Part shown: one piece after another, positions 16,927-24,139 of the stretch
Layout of the letters: every line of letters starts with the position of its first letter
Position numbering within the stretch: position 1 is the first letter of the stretch
Source: Solirubrobacter taibaiensis
GTDB lineage: Bacteria; Actinomycetota; Thermoleophilia; Solirubrobacterales; Solirubrobacteraceae
Length of the DNA: 64,000 nt
Assembly (NCBI GenBank): GCA_027587225.1
Contig: JAPDDQ010000008.1
Coordinates: 124,001 to 188,000, forward strand
Reading direction: 5' to 3'
Program-made: the position numbers and the translations under genes
The notes under the pieces: model-generated
Database searches by the model: none
Told to the model about the DNA's origin: nothing
Seen by the model: only the letters and a program-made list of their open reading frames with translations

Positions 16927-17337
16927 TTGCTCTCTGACGTCGTGGTCGGCACACTCCTGAGCGCGACCCTGCTCGACCTCCTTGGCGGCGACGAAGACCG
17001 GCGAGCTCGCCACCGCCTGATCGCCTCCGCCCTGGCGGCCGCCACCCCAACCGCCCTGACCGGCCTCAGCGACTGGTCCGAGGAAGAGGCCGGCGACGAC
17101 GGCGTCCGCCGCGCGGGGCTCGTTCACGCGCTGTGCAACTCGACTGCGCTGCTCCTCTCCGCCGCATCGATGGCCGCGGGACGACGTTCGTCAGAGGCGC
17201 AGCGGTCGACGCGGTCTGACAGCGTCCTCGACCGCGAGCGGGGGGCGATTTCCGCAGAGCTTCGACCCCCGGGGCCGAATTCGGACCACCGCGAGACGTC
17301 TCGATGGCACGGGGGTATGGTTGGTGTCGAGGGCTGA
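16927..17337 (+). CDS. Truncated DUF2231-like membrane protein
   Basis: A 136-residue frame whose first 85 residues resemble the middle of DUF2231 membrane proteins: LLSDVVVGTLLSATLLDLLGG, then ALAAATPTALTGLSDWSEEE and GLVHALCNSTALLLSAASMAAG. The N-terminal GHPLHP-type segment and the last helices of the family are missing, and the tail after residue 85 is polar and unlike the family. It starts at TTG just after an in-frame stop. It looks like a gene fragment trimmed at both ends, and its 3' end runs through the leader of the next STAS module. It may be non-functional. Confidence 0.45.
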   Translation: MLSDVVVGTLLSATLLDLLGGDEDRRARHRLIASALAAATPTALTGLSDWSEEEAGDDGVRRAGLVHALCNSTALLLSAASMAAGRRSSEAQRSTRSDSVLDRERGAISAELRPPGPNSDHRETSRWHGGMVGVEG

Positions 17338-17383
17338 GGATGCGGTTCCCGACCGGGCGGGAGCATCGTGATCGGACTTCGGG
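17311..17383 (+). promoter_or_regulatory. Conserved leader of STAS-DUF2294 module C
   Basis: It starts with GGGGGTATGGTTGGTG and ends with GGACTTCGGG; CTGGAG, a probable ribosome site, follows before ATG 17410. The same two end motifs, 57-66 nt apart, precede the modules at 20843, 22206 and the eroded one at 5761. The GGGTAT block resembles the -10 element of SigB/SigF promoters; no convincing GTTT -35 is seen at the right spacing here. Confidence 0.5.
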
Positions 17384-17409
17384 TGTGCGACACGACCTGG
17401 AGTCCCCGA

Positions 17410-18192
17410 ATGTCTTCTCACAGCGCTTCTGACTGGCCCGGCGAACCGCCGGACTTCCTCTGCGACTGGTCGCCGGCCGGCACGGGCGCCGCGGCCGTGC
17501 GGGTGGGCGGAGAGCTGGACTCGATCACGGCGCCGCAACTCCAGCAAGTCCTCGACGAGGCGCTCGACCACGCACAGCTGATCCTGGTCAACCTGCGTGA
17601 GGTGTCATTCGTGGACAGCACCGGGCTGCGCTTGCTGCTCGACGCCACGCGCCGGTCGCGCGAAGGCCACTGGCGACTCGTCCTGGTCGGCGCGTCAGCA
17701 CCACTCGAGCGCTTGTTCGCGTTGACCGCGACGCGCAGCTTCGTACACGCGCTTCCGGCTCCTCCCAGAACCGCAGCGACCGCCGTGCCCGCCGCCGACG
17801 GCGGGATCGATCCGCTCAGCAACCCCGTCAACGCCCGAATCATCACGGCGCGAGTGATGGATATCGACGACCGCGCGCTGTGGGCGCACAGCACCGACGG
17901 CGCGATCCGCCGCGTGTGGGCGCCGACCGCTGATCGCTCACGCCTACCTGCGGGCGCCAAGGTGGAGGTCTACCTCGACCACCGCGGCACCATCAACGGC
18001 TGGTGGCTCACCGGCTCGAGACTGGCGATCAATCAACGCCACCTGGACACCGTCGATGACGAGCCGGAGACGGCCCCGGCGCTCGCCTGCCAGGGACTGT
18101 GCGAGCTGCTCTGGCAAGCCCCCGCCGCGGCGCACGTGCTCGATCACGAAGAACGCTGTCTCACCTGCGCAGGTGCTCTTGCCCTCGTGTGA
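17410..18192 (+). CDS. STAS protein with Cys/His-rich C-terminal domain (module C)
   Basis: A 260-residue protein. Residues 15-115 form a STAS anti-anti-sigma domain with ILVNLREVSFVDSTGL; Ser70 is the expected phosphorylation site. After a linker, residues 135-260 form a domain I do not recognise: NPVNARIITARVMDI, a beta-rich stretch with YLDHRGTINGWWL, then C227-x3-C231, WQAP, H242, H246 and C250-x2-C253. These six residues look like a metal site. It shares its length (260) with the copy at 20843. The stop overlaps the next gene's TTG by 14 nt, implying coupled production with DUF2294 copy C. It probably acts in sigma-factor partner switching, with the C-terminal domain as a sensor; the latter is inference. 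Confidence 0.85.
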   Translation: MSSHSASDWPGEPPDFLCDWSPAGTGAAAVRVGGELDSITAPQLQQVLDEALDHAQLILVNLREVSFVDSTGLRLLLDATRRSREGHWRLVLVGASAPLERLFALTATRSFVHALPAPPRTAATAVPAADGGIDPLSNPVNARIITARVMDIDDRALWAHSTDGAIRRVWAPTADRSRLPAGAKVEVYLDHRGTINGWWLTGSRLAINQRHLDTVDDEPETAPALACQGLCELLWQAPAAAHVLDHEERCLTCAGALALV

Positions 18193-18616
18193 CTCCACCT
18201 CCGCGCTCTCCGGCGAACTCCTGCTGGACGCGGTCACCGACGCCATTCTCGCGTTGTACTGGCAGAAGCACGGCCACCTCCCCGCCACCGCCGAAACCAC
18301 CATGCTCGGCGACGATCTGCTCACGTGCACCATCGGCGGAACCTACGCAGACACGGACAACCCCTCGCACACCGCAGACGTGCGTCACGCGCCCGAGACC
18401 GTCCAGCCCAGCCGGCACCACGACTACGTCGATGTCGTGGAACGTCTCTCCGGGCGGACCGTCCTGGCCTTCATCGCTGACTTCGACGCCGGGCCCGACC
18501 TCCGGATCGAGCTGTTCTGGCTCGCACCGCTACCTGTCGGAGGGTCCGGACCGCCGGGCTACATCGTGGCCCGTGTTCCTCCGGAGTCGATCACGTGCTC
18601 GCGACACGTACCGTGA
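18179..18616 (+). CDS. DUF2294 (MpsC-family) protein, copy C
   Basis: A 145-residue partner of the STAS protein before it. It reads LLLDAVTDAILALYWQKHGHLP and ATAETTMLGDDLLTCTIGG. A variable acidic loop replaces the helix of classical members, and VVERLSGRTVLAFIADFDAGP with IELFWLAPL follows. The TTG start lies 14 nt inside the STAS gene, in the same CTTGTCC/CTTGCCC context as the other module copies. It has a 20-residue C-terminal extension not seen in the others. Converges on an alpha/beta hydrolase gene with 4 bp between the stops. Confidence 0.78.
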   Translation: MPSCDSTSALSGELLLDAVTDAILALYWQKHGHLPATAETTMLGDDLLTCTIGGTYADTDNPSHTADVRHAPETVQPSRHHDYVDVVERLSGRTVLAFIADFDAGPDLRIELFWLAPLPVGGSGPPGYIVARVPPESITCSRHVP

Positions 18617-18620
18617 TCGG

Positions 18621-19589
18621 TCAACCCCTGCCGCGCGAGGTCCGCAGCAGCCGCTGCAGGCGACGCTCGTCGAACGAGGGTGCTTCGGTGGTCGCGATGA
18701 AGTCGTGGACGACGTCGGCGAACTGCTCGGGCTCGTCGTTGAACGGGAAGTGCCCCGCGGACGGAAAGACCTCAAGCCGGCTGGCCGGCATCGCCTTCGC
18801 GGCGGCGTAGGCGTGGGCGACCGGGATCATCCGGTCGCGCGCACCCCAGACGATCAAAGTCGGGAGCCAGGCGGCGAGATACAGGCGATCGGTGGCGCTG
18901 ACGCGCTGGCCGGACGGCTCGATGATCGAGCGCGCGGTGTGGAGGAACGCCCTTCGGGCATCCACGGCACCGAGCGAAGCGAAGCCCTGTCCGATGCCGA
19001 CACCGTCAGCGCTGGGTCGGATACCCACCGTCGCCAGGGCCTTGACCGTCGCGGTGACGCCGCCCCGCAAAGGCGGCGACGACAGCACAGGCAAGACGTA
19101 ATCAGCCCCCGGCAGCGTCGCGGCGCGCAGCATGAAATGGACCTCGCGCCCGAGGCCGCCGCTGGAGACCAGCACCAGCCGTTCCAGCCGCTCTGGGAAC
19201 TGATACGCGAACTGCAGCGCGATGCCGCCGCCGAGCGAATGGCCGAGCAGCGTCGCGCGCTCGTGGCCCAGCGCGACGAGCAGGTCGCGAATGCCGCTGG
19301 CGTACGCGCCGAGCGAGTAGTCCCCGCGCGGTTTCGCCGACGTGCCGTGCCCCAGCAGGTCCGGAGCGATCACCGTGTAGTGCTCGGCCAGCTCGGCGAT
19401 CACTCGCTCCCAAGTCATCGCGCTGGACGTGATCCCGTGGACGAGAACCAATGTCGGGCCGCTGCCGCGCTGGTGATAGCTGACCGACTGACCGTGCAAC
19501 TCGATCGACCGCGCCGGCCCGAGCGCTGATCCTCCGCCGTGTTCGGCCTTGCGAGCTCGCTGCAACAGAAGCGTGTGAAGTCCGATCAC
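18621..19589 (-). CDS. Alpha/beta-fold hydrolase
   Basis: A 322-residue soluble hydrolase. It has the oxyanion-hole region LVLVHGITSSAMTWERVI, the nucleophile elbow LLGHSLGGGIALQFAY, the acid loop LIVWGARDRMIPVAHA and the catalytic His in SAGHFPFNDEPEQFADVV. These are the Ser-Asp-His triad and typical spacing of epoxide-hydrolase or ester-hydrolase relatives. RsbQ-type hydrolases are known partners of SigB phosphatases in Bacillus. The GTG start overlaps the stop of an upstream STAS gene (GTGA), so a signalling role is possible, but substrate and role cannot be told from sequence. Confidence 0.88.
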   Translation of the reverse strand: MIGLHTLLLQRARKAEHGGGSALGPARSIELHGQSVSYHQRGSGPTLVLVHGITSSAMTWERVIAELAEHYTVIAPDLLGHGTSAKPRGDYSLGAYASGIRDLLVALGHERATLLGHSLGGGIALQFAYQFPERLERLVLVSSGGLGREVHFMLRAATLPGADYVLPVLSSPPLRGGVTATVKALATVGIRPSADGVGIGQGFASLGAVDARRAFLHTARSIIEPSGQRVSATDRLYLAAWLPTLIVWGARDRMIPVAHAYAAAKAMPASRLEVFPSAGHFPFNDEPEQFADVVHDFIATTEAPSFDERRLQRLLRTSRGRG

Positions 19590-20053
19590 GCCACTACCTC
19601 GCGATGATCGACGACCCGCAAACGGTCGGCGGCGCCGGTGAGCGCCAACAGCTTGGTCACCGCGCGCGGCGGGTTCTCAACCGTCAGGTAGACACCCGCG
19701 CGGCGGGTACAGGCCTCGGCCGTCATGAGCGTCCGCAGACACGCAGAGTCCATGAACGTCAGCCGGCAGAGATCGACCACGACCCTGCGGCTCTCGGCCT
19801 CGACCGCACGCAGCGCGGCATCAAGGTCGGGCGCGGCCGCGAGATCCCACTCGCCGATCAGCCAGAGGCGCGCCACGTCGTCGGTATCTCGCTCACGACG
19901 ACGGAGGTGAGTGGAAAATGGAGAGGAAGCAGGCACAGAGACCCCGGCGGCTGAAGACAGCGAGAACCGAAAGTCAGGCGACGTTGCCCGCATCCGCGGA
20001 CCTCGTTGCGTGCCCCTCGCCCTCAGCATTCCCACGAAGACGCAACCCCACAC
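19586..20053 (-). CDS. STAS-domain anti-anti-sigma factor
   Basis: The conserved part is the last 105 residues of a 155-residue frame: VARLWLIGEWDLAAAPDLDA, then RRVVVDLCRLTFMDSACLRT with Ser as the expected phosphorylation site, and ENPPRAVTKLLALTGAADRL. The first 50 residues match nothing, so the true start is likely an internal ATG at 19993 or GTG at 19936. It is translationally coupled (GTGA overlap) to the alpha/beta hydrolase downstream. It lacks the Cys-rich C-terminal domain of the module STAS proteins. Confidence 0.8.
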   Translation of the reverse strand: MWGCVFVGMLRARGTQRGPRMRATSPDFRFSLSSAAGVSVPASSPFSTHLRRRERDTDDVARLWLIGEWDLAAAPDLDAALRAVEAESRRVVVDLCRLTFMDSACLRTLMTAEACTRRAGVYLTVENPPRAVTKLLALTGAADRLRVVDHREVVA

Positions 20054-20131
20054 GGGCCGCGATTGTTCGTCCCGGGGTTCCTCAGCCCATCAAACCTGGT
20101 CGACGAGAACGCGCGGCCGGGTTGAACGGCG

Positions 20132-20347
20132 TCAGCGAACCCCGTCGAGCCAGAAGAGCTCGACAGCGAGGTCTGGGCCCACATGGTGATTGGAGATGAA
20201 GGCGACGACCTTGCGCCCGGACAGGCGCTCCACCGCTTCGACGAAGCGATCGCGCAGATGGAGCGCGACGATCGCGTCCGTGACAGCGGCCAGGAGGTCT
20301 TCGCCGGACAGCGGCCCACTCGGGTCAGGCGAGGACAAGAAGGACAT
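20132..20347 (-). pseudogene. Internally deleted DUF2294 gene (fifth module remnant)
   Basis: A 71-residue frame that keeps the two ends of the family and lacks the middle. LLAAVTDAIVALHLRD is fused directly to RFVEAVERLSGRKVVAFISN and VELFWLDGV, with about 50 residues lost. The frame is open, so a mini-protein could still be made. Just before it, CTTGTCCTCGCCTGA is preserved, which in other copies encodes the STAS end (LVLA-stop) and the TTG start (here 20338). The upstream STAS gene itself is gone. An ATG at 20347 gives a slightly longer product. Confidence 0.65.
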
Positions 20348-20436
20348 GGTGTACCAGCGCACGGGTGTCCGTCGCTTCCTCGGCCTCGGGGGTTGCCGTT
20401 GCCGGTGCGCGAGTGCGGCGGTGTCGGAACGACGCG

Positions 20437-20856
20437 CTATGCGCGGTGACCGTTGCGCGATCCGCTCAGCGGCGGGGATGGGCTGCGGGCGGGCAACGGC
20501 GCAAGCCAGAACAGCTCGACGGCCAGGTTGGGCCCGGCGTCGTAGTCGGAGATGAAGGCCAGGACAGTCCGCCCGGAGACGCGCTGGACAACATCGATGT
20601 ACGTGTGATGGGGGCTTTGTGCCGTCTCGCCAGTGTCGTGCACTGGTCCGGCGCGACGGAGGCGTCGCTCAGGCTCTTCCGGACCGACGTGGACGCCGCC
20701 CAGTGTGCACGCCAGGAGGTCCTCGGCGAGCATGACGGTCTCGGCGGTGGCCGGGAAGCGGCCGTAGTGGCGCCGGTGCAGCCCCACGACGGCGTCGGTG
20801 ACCGCGTCCAGCAGCGCTTCGCCGGAGAGCGCGCGGTTGGAGTCATGCGAGGACAA
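20437..20856 (-). CDS. DUF2294 (MpsC-family) protein, copy D
   Basis: A 139-residue protein, second gene of module D. It starts at TTG (20856), 14 nt inside the STAS gene, within CTTGTCCTCGCATGA. Core: LLDAVTDAVVGLHRRHYGRFP, ATAETVMLAEDLLACTLGGV, an Arg/Glu-rich variable loop, VVQRVSGRTVLAFISDYDAGP and VELFWLAPLP. It is close to copies A and C in sequence. It lies 89 bp before the eroded fifth copy on the same strand, consistent with tandem duplication. Confidence 0.8.
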   Translation of the reverse strand: MSSHDSNRALSGEALLDAVTDAVVGLHRRHYGRFPATAETVMLAEDLLACTLGGVHVGPEEPERRLRRAGPVHDTGETAQSPHHTYIDVVQRVSGRTVLAFISDYDAGPNLAVELFWLAPLPARSPSPPLSGSRNGHRA

Positions 20857-21625
20857 GTGCACCTGCGCAGGTCAGGCAACGCTCGTCGTGGTCCAGTACG
20901 TGTACCGCGGCCGGGGCCTGCCAGATCAGCTCGCAAGCGCCTTGACACGCGAGTCCTGCCGCCGTCGTCGGCGCAGCGTCGATGCTCGTCAGGTGGCGCT
21001 GATTGACTGCCACTCTCGAGGCCGTGTGCCACCAGCCGTTGACCGCGCCCTGGTGGTCGAGATAGACCTCGAGCGGGGCGCCCACCGGCAGGCGAAGGTC
21101 CTCAGCGGCTGGCGCCCAGCCGCAGCGGATCGTCCCGTCGAGGCTGTGGGCCCACAGCGCCCGATCCGGGATGTCCATCACCCGAGCCGCGACGATCCGG
21201 GCATTGACGGGGTTCAAGAGCGGATCAAACCCGCGGGCGACTGCGTCCTCGCGCCCTCCCGCGGCCGACGGCGTGCCGGGCAGCATGTCGACCAGAGGGC
21301 GCGTGCCGGTCACGGCGAACCACTGCGCAAGCTCCGCCGACACGCCGACCAGCACCAGCCGCGCCCCGCTGGTGCGCGCCCGACGAGTCGCGTCGACCAA
21401 CACCTGCAGCCCGGAGTCGTCCACGAACGACAGGTCACGCACGTTGACCATGATCAGCCGCGCGTGCTCGAGCGCCTCGTCCAGGACCTGCACGACCTGC
21501 GGCGCCGTGACGAGGTTCAGCTCGCCGGACACCCGCACCGCGGCGGCCTGCACCCCGCCTGGCGACCAGACACACACAAAGCCAGTCGGCTCGCGGGGTC
21601 CGTCAAAAGCATTGGGATCAGACAT
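20843..21625 (-). CDS. STAS protein with Cys/His-rich C-terminal domain (module D)
   Basis: A 260-residue homologue of the module C protein with the same length. STAS core: NLVTAPQVVQVLDEALEHAR, then VNVRDLSFVDDSGLQVLVDA, where Ser follows two Asp residues. The C-terminal domain is NPVNARIVAARVMDIPDRAL, WAHSLDGTIRCGWAP, LEVYLDHQGAVNGWWHTAS, CQGACELIWQAP, HVLDHDERCLTCAG. All four Cys and both His of the putative metal site are kept. ATG 21625 is preceded by CCTGGAG. The TGA overlaps the TTG of copy D by 14 nt. Confidence 0.85.
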   Translation of the reverse strand: MSDPNAFDGPREPTGFVCVWSPGGVQAAAVRVSGELNLVTAPQVVQVLDEALEHARLIMVNVRDLSFVDDSGLQVLVDATRRARTSGARLVLVGVSAELAQWFAVTGTRPLVDMLPGTPSAAGGREDAVARGFDPLLNPVNARIVAARVMDIPDRALWAHSLDGTIRCGWAPAAEDLRLPVGAPLEVYLDHQGAVNGWWHTASRVAVNQRHLTSIDAAPTTAAGLACQGACELIWQAPAAVHVLDHDERCLTCAGALVLA

Positions 21626-21653
21626 CGAAAGACTCCAGGTTGGGTCGCACACA

Positions 21654-21720
21654 CCTGAAGTCCGGTTGCGCTGCTCCACGACGGAACCTCGCCTCCAAGC
21701 CCTCACCACCAACCTTACCG
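21654..21720 (-). promoter_or_regulatory. Conserved leader of STAS-DUF2294 module D
   Basis: On the minus strand it reads CGGTAAGGTTGGTGGTGAGG at the upstream end and GGACTTCAGGTGTG at the downstream end. It aligns with the leaders at 5685, 17311 and 23026. Inferred promoter and 5' leader. Confidence 0.5.
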
Positions 21721-21832
21721 GGCGTCAGCGAGACCGGGGCGGTCAATGCCGTGACGGTGCGGCGGAGCCGGTCCCTGCCGATTCGCGCCGAACGTGACGA
21801 GATCGAGCGCGTTACGGGGTGTACGCGGTGAA

Positions 21833-22219
21833 CTACTCAACCGCTTCTGCGGGGCGGGGTTCGAGCAGGAACAGCTCGACCGCGAGGTCAGGACCAACGT
21901 GGTAGTTGGAGACGAAGGCTTGTACGGTCCGTCCGGAGAGGTGTTGGACGACGTCGATGTAGGCCTTCTTGACGGCGTCGCCAAACGCGTGGCGCGTCGC
22001 GTGCACCTCGTCGGCGCGCTGCAGTTCGATCATGGTCTTCTCGACCTCGGTGTAGATCCCGGACAGCATGCAAGCGAGCAGCTCATCGCCGAGCAGGTGG
22101 GTCTTGGCCTGGGCCGGCGCACGGCCGTGGTGACGCAGGTGCAGCGCCACGATGGCGTCGGTGATGGCGTCGAGCAGCGCGGCGCCGACGAGCGGTTCGG
22201 TCGGGTCAGACGGGGACAA
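21833..22219 (-). CDS. DUF2294 (MpsC-family) protein, copy E
   Basis: A 128-residue protein, second gene of module E. Core: LLDAITDAIVALHLRHHGRAP, QAKTHLLGDELLACMLSGIY, then a helix TEVEKTMIELQRADEVHATR that is closer to classical DUF2294 than in copies A, C and D. It ends with VVQHLSGRTVQAFVSNYHVG and VELFLLEPRP. The TTG start lies 14 nt inside the STAS gene in CTTGTCCCCGTCTGA. The retained central helix suggests it is nearest the ancestral form of the module partners. Confidence 0.82.
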   Translation of the reverse strand: MSPSDPTEPLVGAALLDAITDAIVALHLRHHGRAPAQAKTHLLGDELLACMLSGIYTEVEKTMIELQRADEVHATRHAFGDAVKKAYIDVVQHLSGRTVQAFVSNYHVGPDLAVELFLLEPRPAEAVE

Positions 22220-23000
22220 GGGGACCAGCGCAGGTCAGACAATGTTCGTCGTGCTCGATCAGCTGGCGTGCCGCCGGTGCCTGCCACGTCACTCCGCATG
22301 ATCCCTGGCAGGCGAGCGGCACGGCGGTTGCCCGTTCGACGCCCGGTGGGAGGCGTCGCTGGTTGATCGACATGCCCGAGTCGGCATGTCGCCAGCCATT
22401 GACCGTGCCTTGCCGATCGAAGTAGATGTCGACCGTCCCGCCCGTCGGGACCGGCGTGCCGTCGGCGGGCGCCCAAGCCTGCAGGATCGTGCCATCCGAC
22501 GCATGGAGCCAGAGGCCGAAGTCGGGAATGTCCATCACGCGCGCCGCGATCACGCTCGCGTTGACCGGGTTCGCGAGTGGGCGAAACCCGGGCTCGCGCT
22601 CGCCGCTGGTCGGCGAGCCGTTGCGCACGGACTGGGTGCCCGTGGACATCACGGGAAGCGCGTCGAAGACGCTGTACGTTCCTGTGAGCACGAGGAGCGC
22701 CTCGATCTGCGGCGACGCGCCGAGCATGACCACACGCGTTCCGGATCGGCGCCTGCGCGTCGCGGCCGCCACAAGGACATGCAGACCGGAACTGTCCATG
22801 AATGACACCGCGCTCAGGTCCAGGAGGACCAGTGGCGCCAGCGCGCACGCGTCGTGCAGCGCGCGTTCCAGCTGCGGCGCGGTGGCCAGATCGACGTCGC
22901 CCGAGACCGTCACGGAAGCCGCCAGGGCGCCTTCGGCGCGCCAGTGGCAGGCGAATGGGGGCGGGTCACCGGTTCCGTCGAAAGAGCTCTGAGAGGACAT
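22206..23000 (-). CDS. STAS protein with Cys/His-rich C-terminal domain (module E)
   Basis: A 264-residue homologue of the module C and D proteins and the most divergent of the three. STAS core: VSGDVDLATAPQLERALHDA and LLDLSAVSFMDSSGLHVLVA. C-terminal domain: NPVNASVIAARVMDIPDFGL, WLHASDGTILQAWAP, VDIYFDRQGTVNGWRHADSG, CQGSCGVTWQAP, then LIEHDEHCLTCAG. The CxxxC and CxxC pairs are conserved; the first His of the other copies (HVLDH) is replaced (QLIEH). ATG 23000 follows CCTGGAG. The TGA overlaps the TTG of copy E by 14 nt. Confidence 0.85.
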   Translation of the reverse strand: MSSQSSFDGTGDPPPFACHWRAEGALAASVTVSGDVDLATAPQLERALHDACALAPLVLLDLSAVSFMDSSGLHVLVAAATRRRRSGTRVVMLGASPQIEALLVLTGTYSVFDALPVMSTGTQSVRNGSPTSGEREPGFRPLANPVNASVIAARVMDIPDFGLWLHASDGTILQAWAPADGTPVPTGGTVDIYFDRQGTVNGWRHADSGMSINQRRLPPGVERATAVPLACQGSCGVTWQAPAARQLIEHDEHCLTCAGPLVPV

Positions 23001-23025
23001 CCGCGCTCCAGGTCGTGTAATCACA

Positions 23026-23094
23026 CCTGAAGTCAGACCGAGCTGCCCCGTCAGGGACCTCTGGATGGTGCCCTCGTCGTGGCGAGTCTACCCC
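23026..23094 (-). promoter_or_regulatory. Conserved leader of STAS-DUF2294 module E
   Basis: On the minus strand it begins GGGGTAGACTCGCC and ends GACTTCAGGTGTG. About 15 nt before GGGGTA lies GTTG, close to a SigB-type GTTT -35 at the expected spacing, the best such match among the four leaders. It abuts the truncated end of a glgX remnant. Confidence 0.5.
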
Positions 23095-23101
23095 GTCAGC
23101 G

Positions 23102-23767
23102 AGCGGCCACAACCGCTCCTGGAACGGCGGCGTCGAGGGTCCGACCGACGATCCCGAGATCCTCGAGCTCCGCGGCCGCCGGCAGCGCAACTTCCTGGCC
23201 ACGCTCCTGCTGTCGCAGGGGATCCCGATGCTGCTCGGCGGCGACGAGATGGGACGCACGCAGGGTGGCAGCAACAACGCATACTGCCAGGACAACGAGA
23301 CCTCCTGGTTCGACTGGGAGCACGAGGACGGTGCCCTGCTCGCGTTCACCCAGCGGCTGATCGCCTTCCGCCGCACGCACCCCGTCTTCCGCCGCCGGCA
23401 CTTCTTCCACGGCGCGTCCCTCGGCGCCGACGGACCCGACATCGCCTGGCTCCGCCCAGACGGGTCAGAGATGAGCGAGCAGGACTGGTCATCCGGCTTC
23501 GGCAAAGCCATCGGGGTCTTCCTCAACGGCGAAACGATTTCGAGCCCGGACACACGCGGCCAGCGTGTCGTCGACGACTCCTTCCTGCTGCTCTTCAACG
23601 CCCACCACGAGCCCCTCGATATGACGATGCCCGAAACCCGCTGGGGCACGCGCTGGCTGCGCGTGCTCGACACCGCCGACGCCTTCAACGAGGGCGAAGC
23701 GGTCGACGCCGGCCACACCACCAGCGTCGACGCGCGCAGCCTCGCACTCCTGCGCAGGACAGGCTGA
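23102..23767 (+). pseudogene. glgX: 3' remnant of a glycogen debranching enzyme gene (GlgX)
   Basis: An open frame of about 220 codons that matches only the C-terminal third of GlgX. It begins abruptly at SGHNRSWNGGVEGPTDDPEI and continues FLATLLLSQGIPMLLGGDEM, NAYCQDNETSWFDWE, HPVFRRRHFFHG, and the late beta domain to the end. GlgX is about 700 residues and the catalytic Asp and Glu regions are missing. The break lies right at the outer end of the module E leader, pointing to a rearrangement that brought the module in. A product from an internal ATG (23228) would lack activity. Confidence 0.8.
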
Positions 23768-23770
23768 CCG

Positions 23771-24094
23771 ATGGCGTTCGCCGTGCAGCGACAAGACGCG
23801 GTCATCGCCGTGCGAGGCGAACTCGATATCGCCACCGCGCCCGAGCTCCGCGCCGCGCTGGCCGAAGCGATCCACACGCTCCCAGGAACCCGCCTGATCG
23901 CCGACCTCGAAGGACTCGAGTTCATCGACTCCGCCGGCCTCGGCATCCTCATCGGCGGCCGCAAACGCGCACAAGCCCAAGGCGGCGACCTCGTCCTCGT
24001 CAGCACCGGCCGCAACATCAGCCGAGCCCTCGAGCTCACCGGCCTCACACGCGTCTTCGCTGTCTACAGCTCCATCCCAGCAGCCAACGAGTGA
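23771..24094 (+). CDS. STAS-domain anti-anti-sigma factor (RsbV-like)
   Basis: A 107-residue single-domain STAS protein with the compact layout of RsbV/SpoIIAA. It has VIAVRGELDIATAPELRAAL, then LIADLEGLEFIDSAGLGILI with Ser as the expected phosphorylation site, and GRNISRALELTGLTRVF. It would bind an RsbW-type kinase when unphosphorylated and be reset by a SpoIIE phosphatase like the one at 4410. The ATG begins 3 bp after the stop of the glgX remnant, so it may depend on transcription through that fragment. Confidence 0.9.
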   Translation: MAFAVQRQDAVIAVRGELDIATAPELRAALAEAIHTLPGTRLIADLEGLEFIDSAGLGILIGGRKRAQAQGGDLVLVSTGRNISRALELTGLTRVFAVYSSIPAANE

Positions 24095-24139
24095 GAAGGT
24101 CCTTCGCGGGCGCGCTCCTCGTCCGCGTGTCTCCGCGGC

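Noticed and set aside
17286..17313. A full SigB-type promoter (GTTT -35) for module C
   Set aside because: Only the GGGTAT -10-like block is convincing; the nearest -35-like GTCT is 11 nt away, too close.
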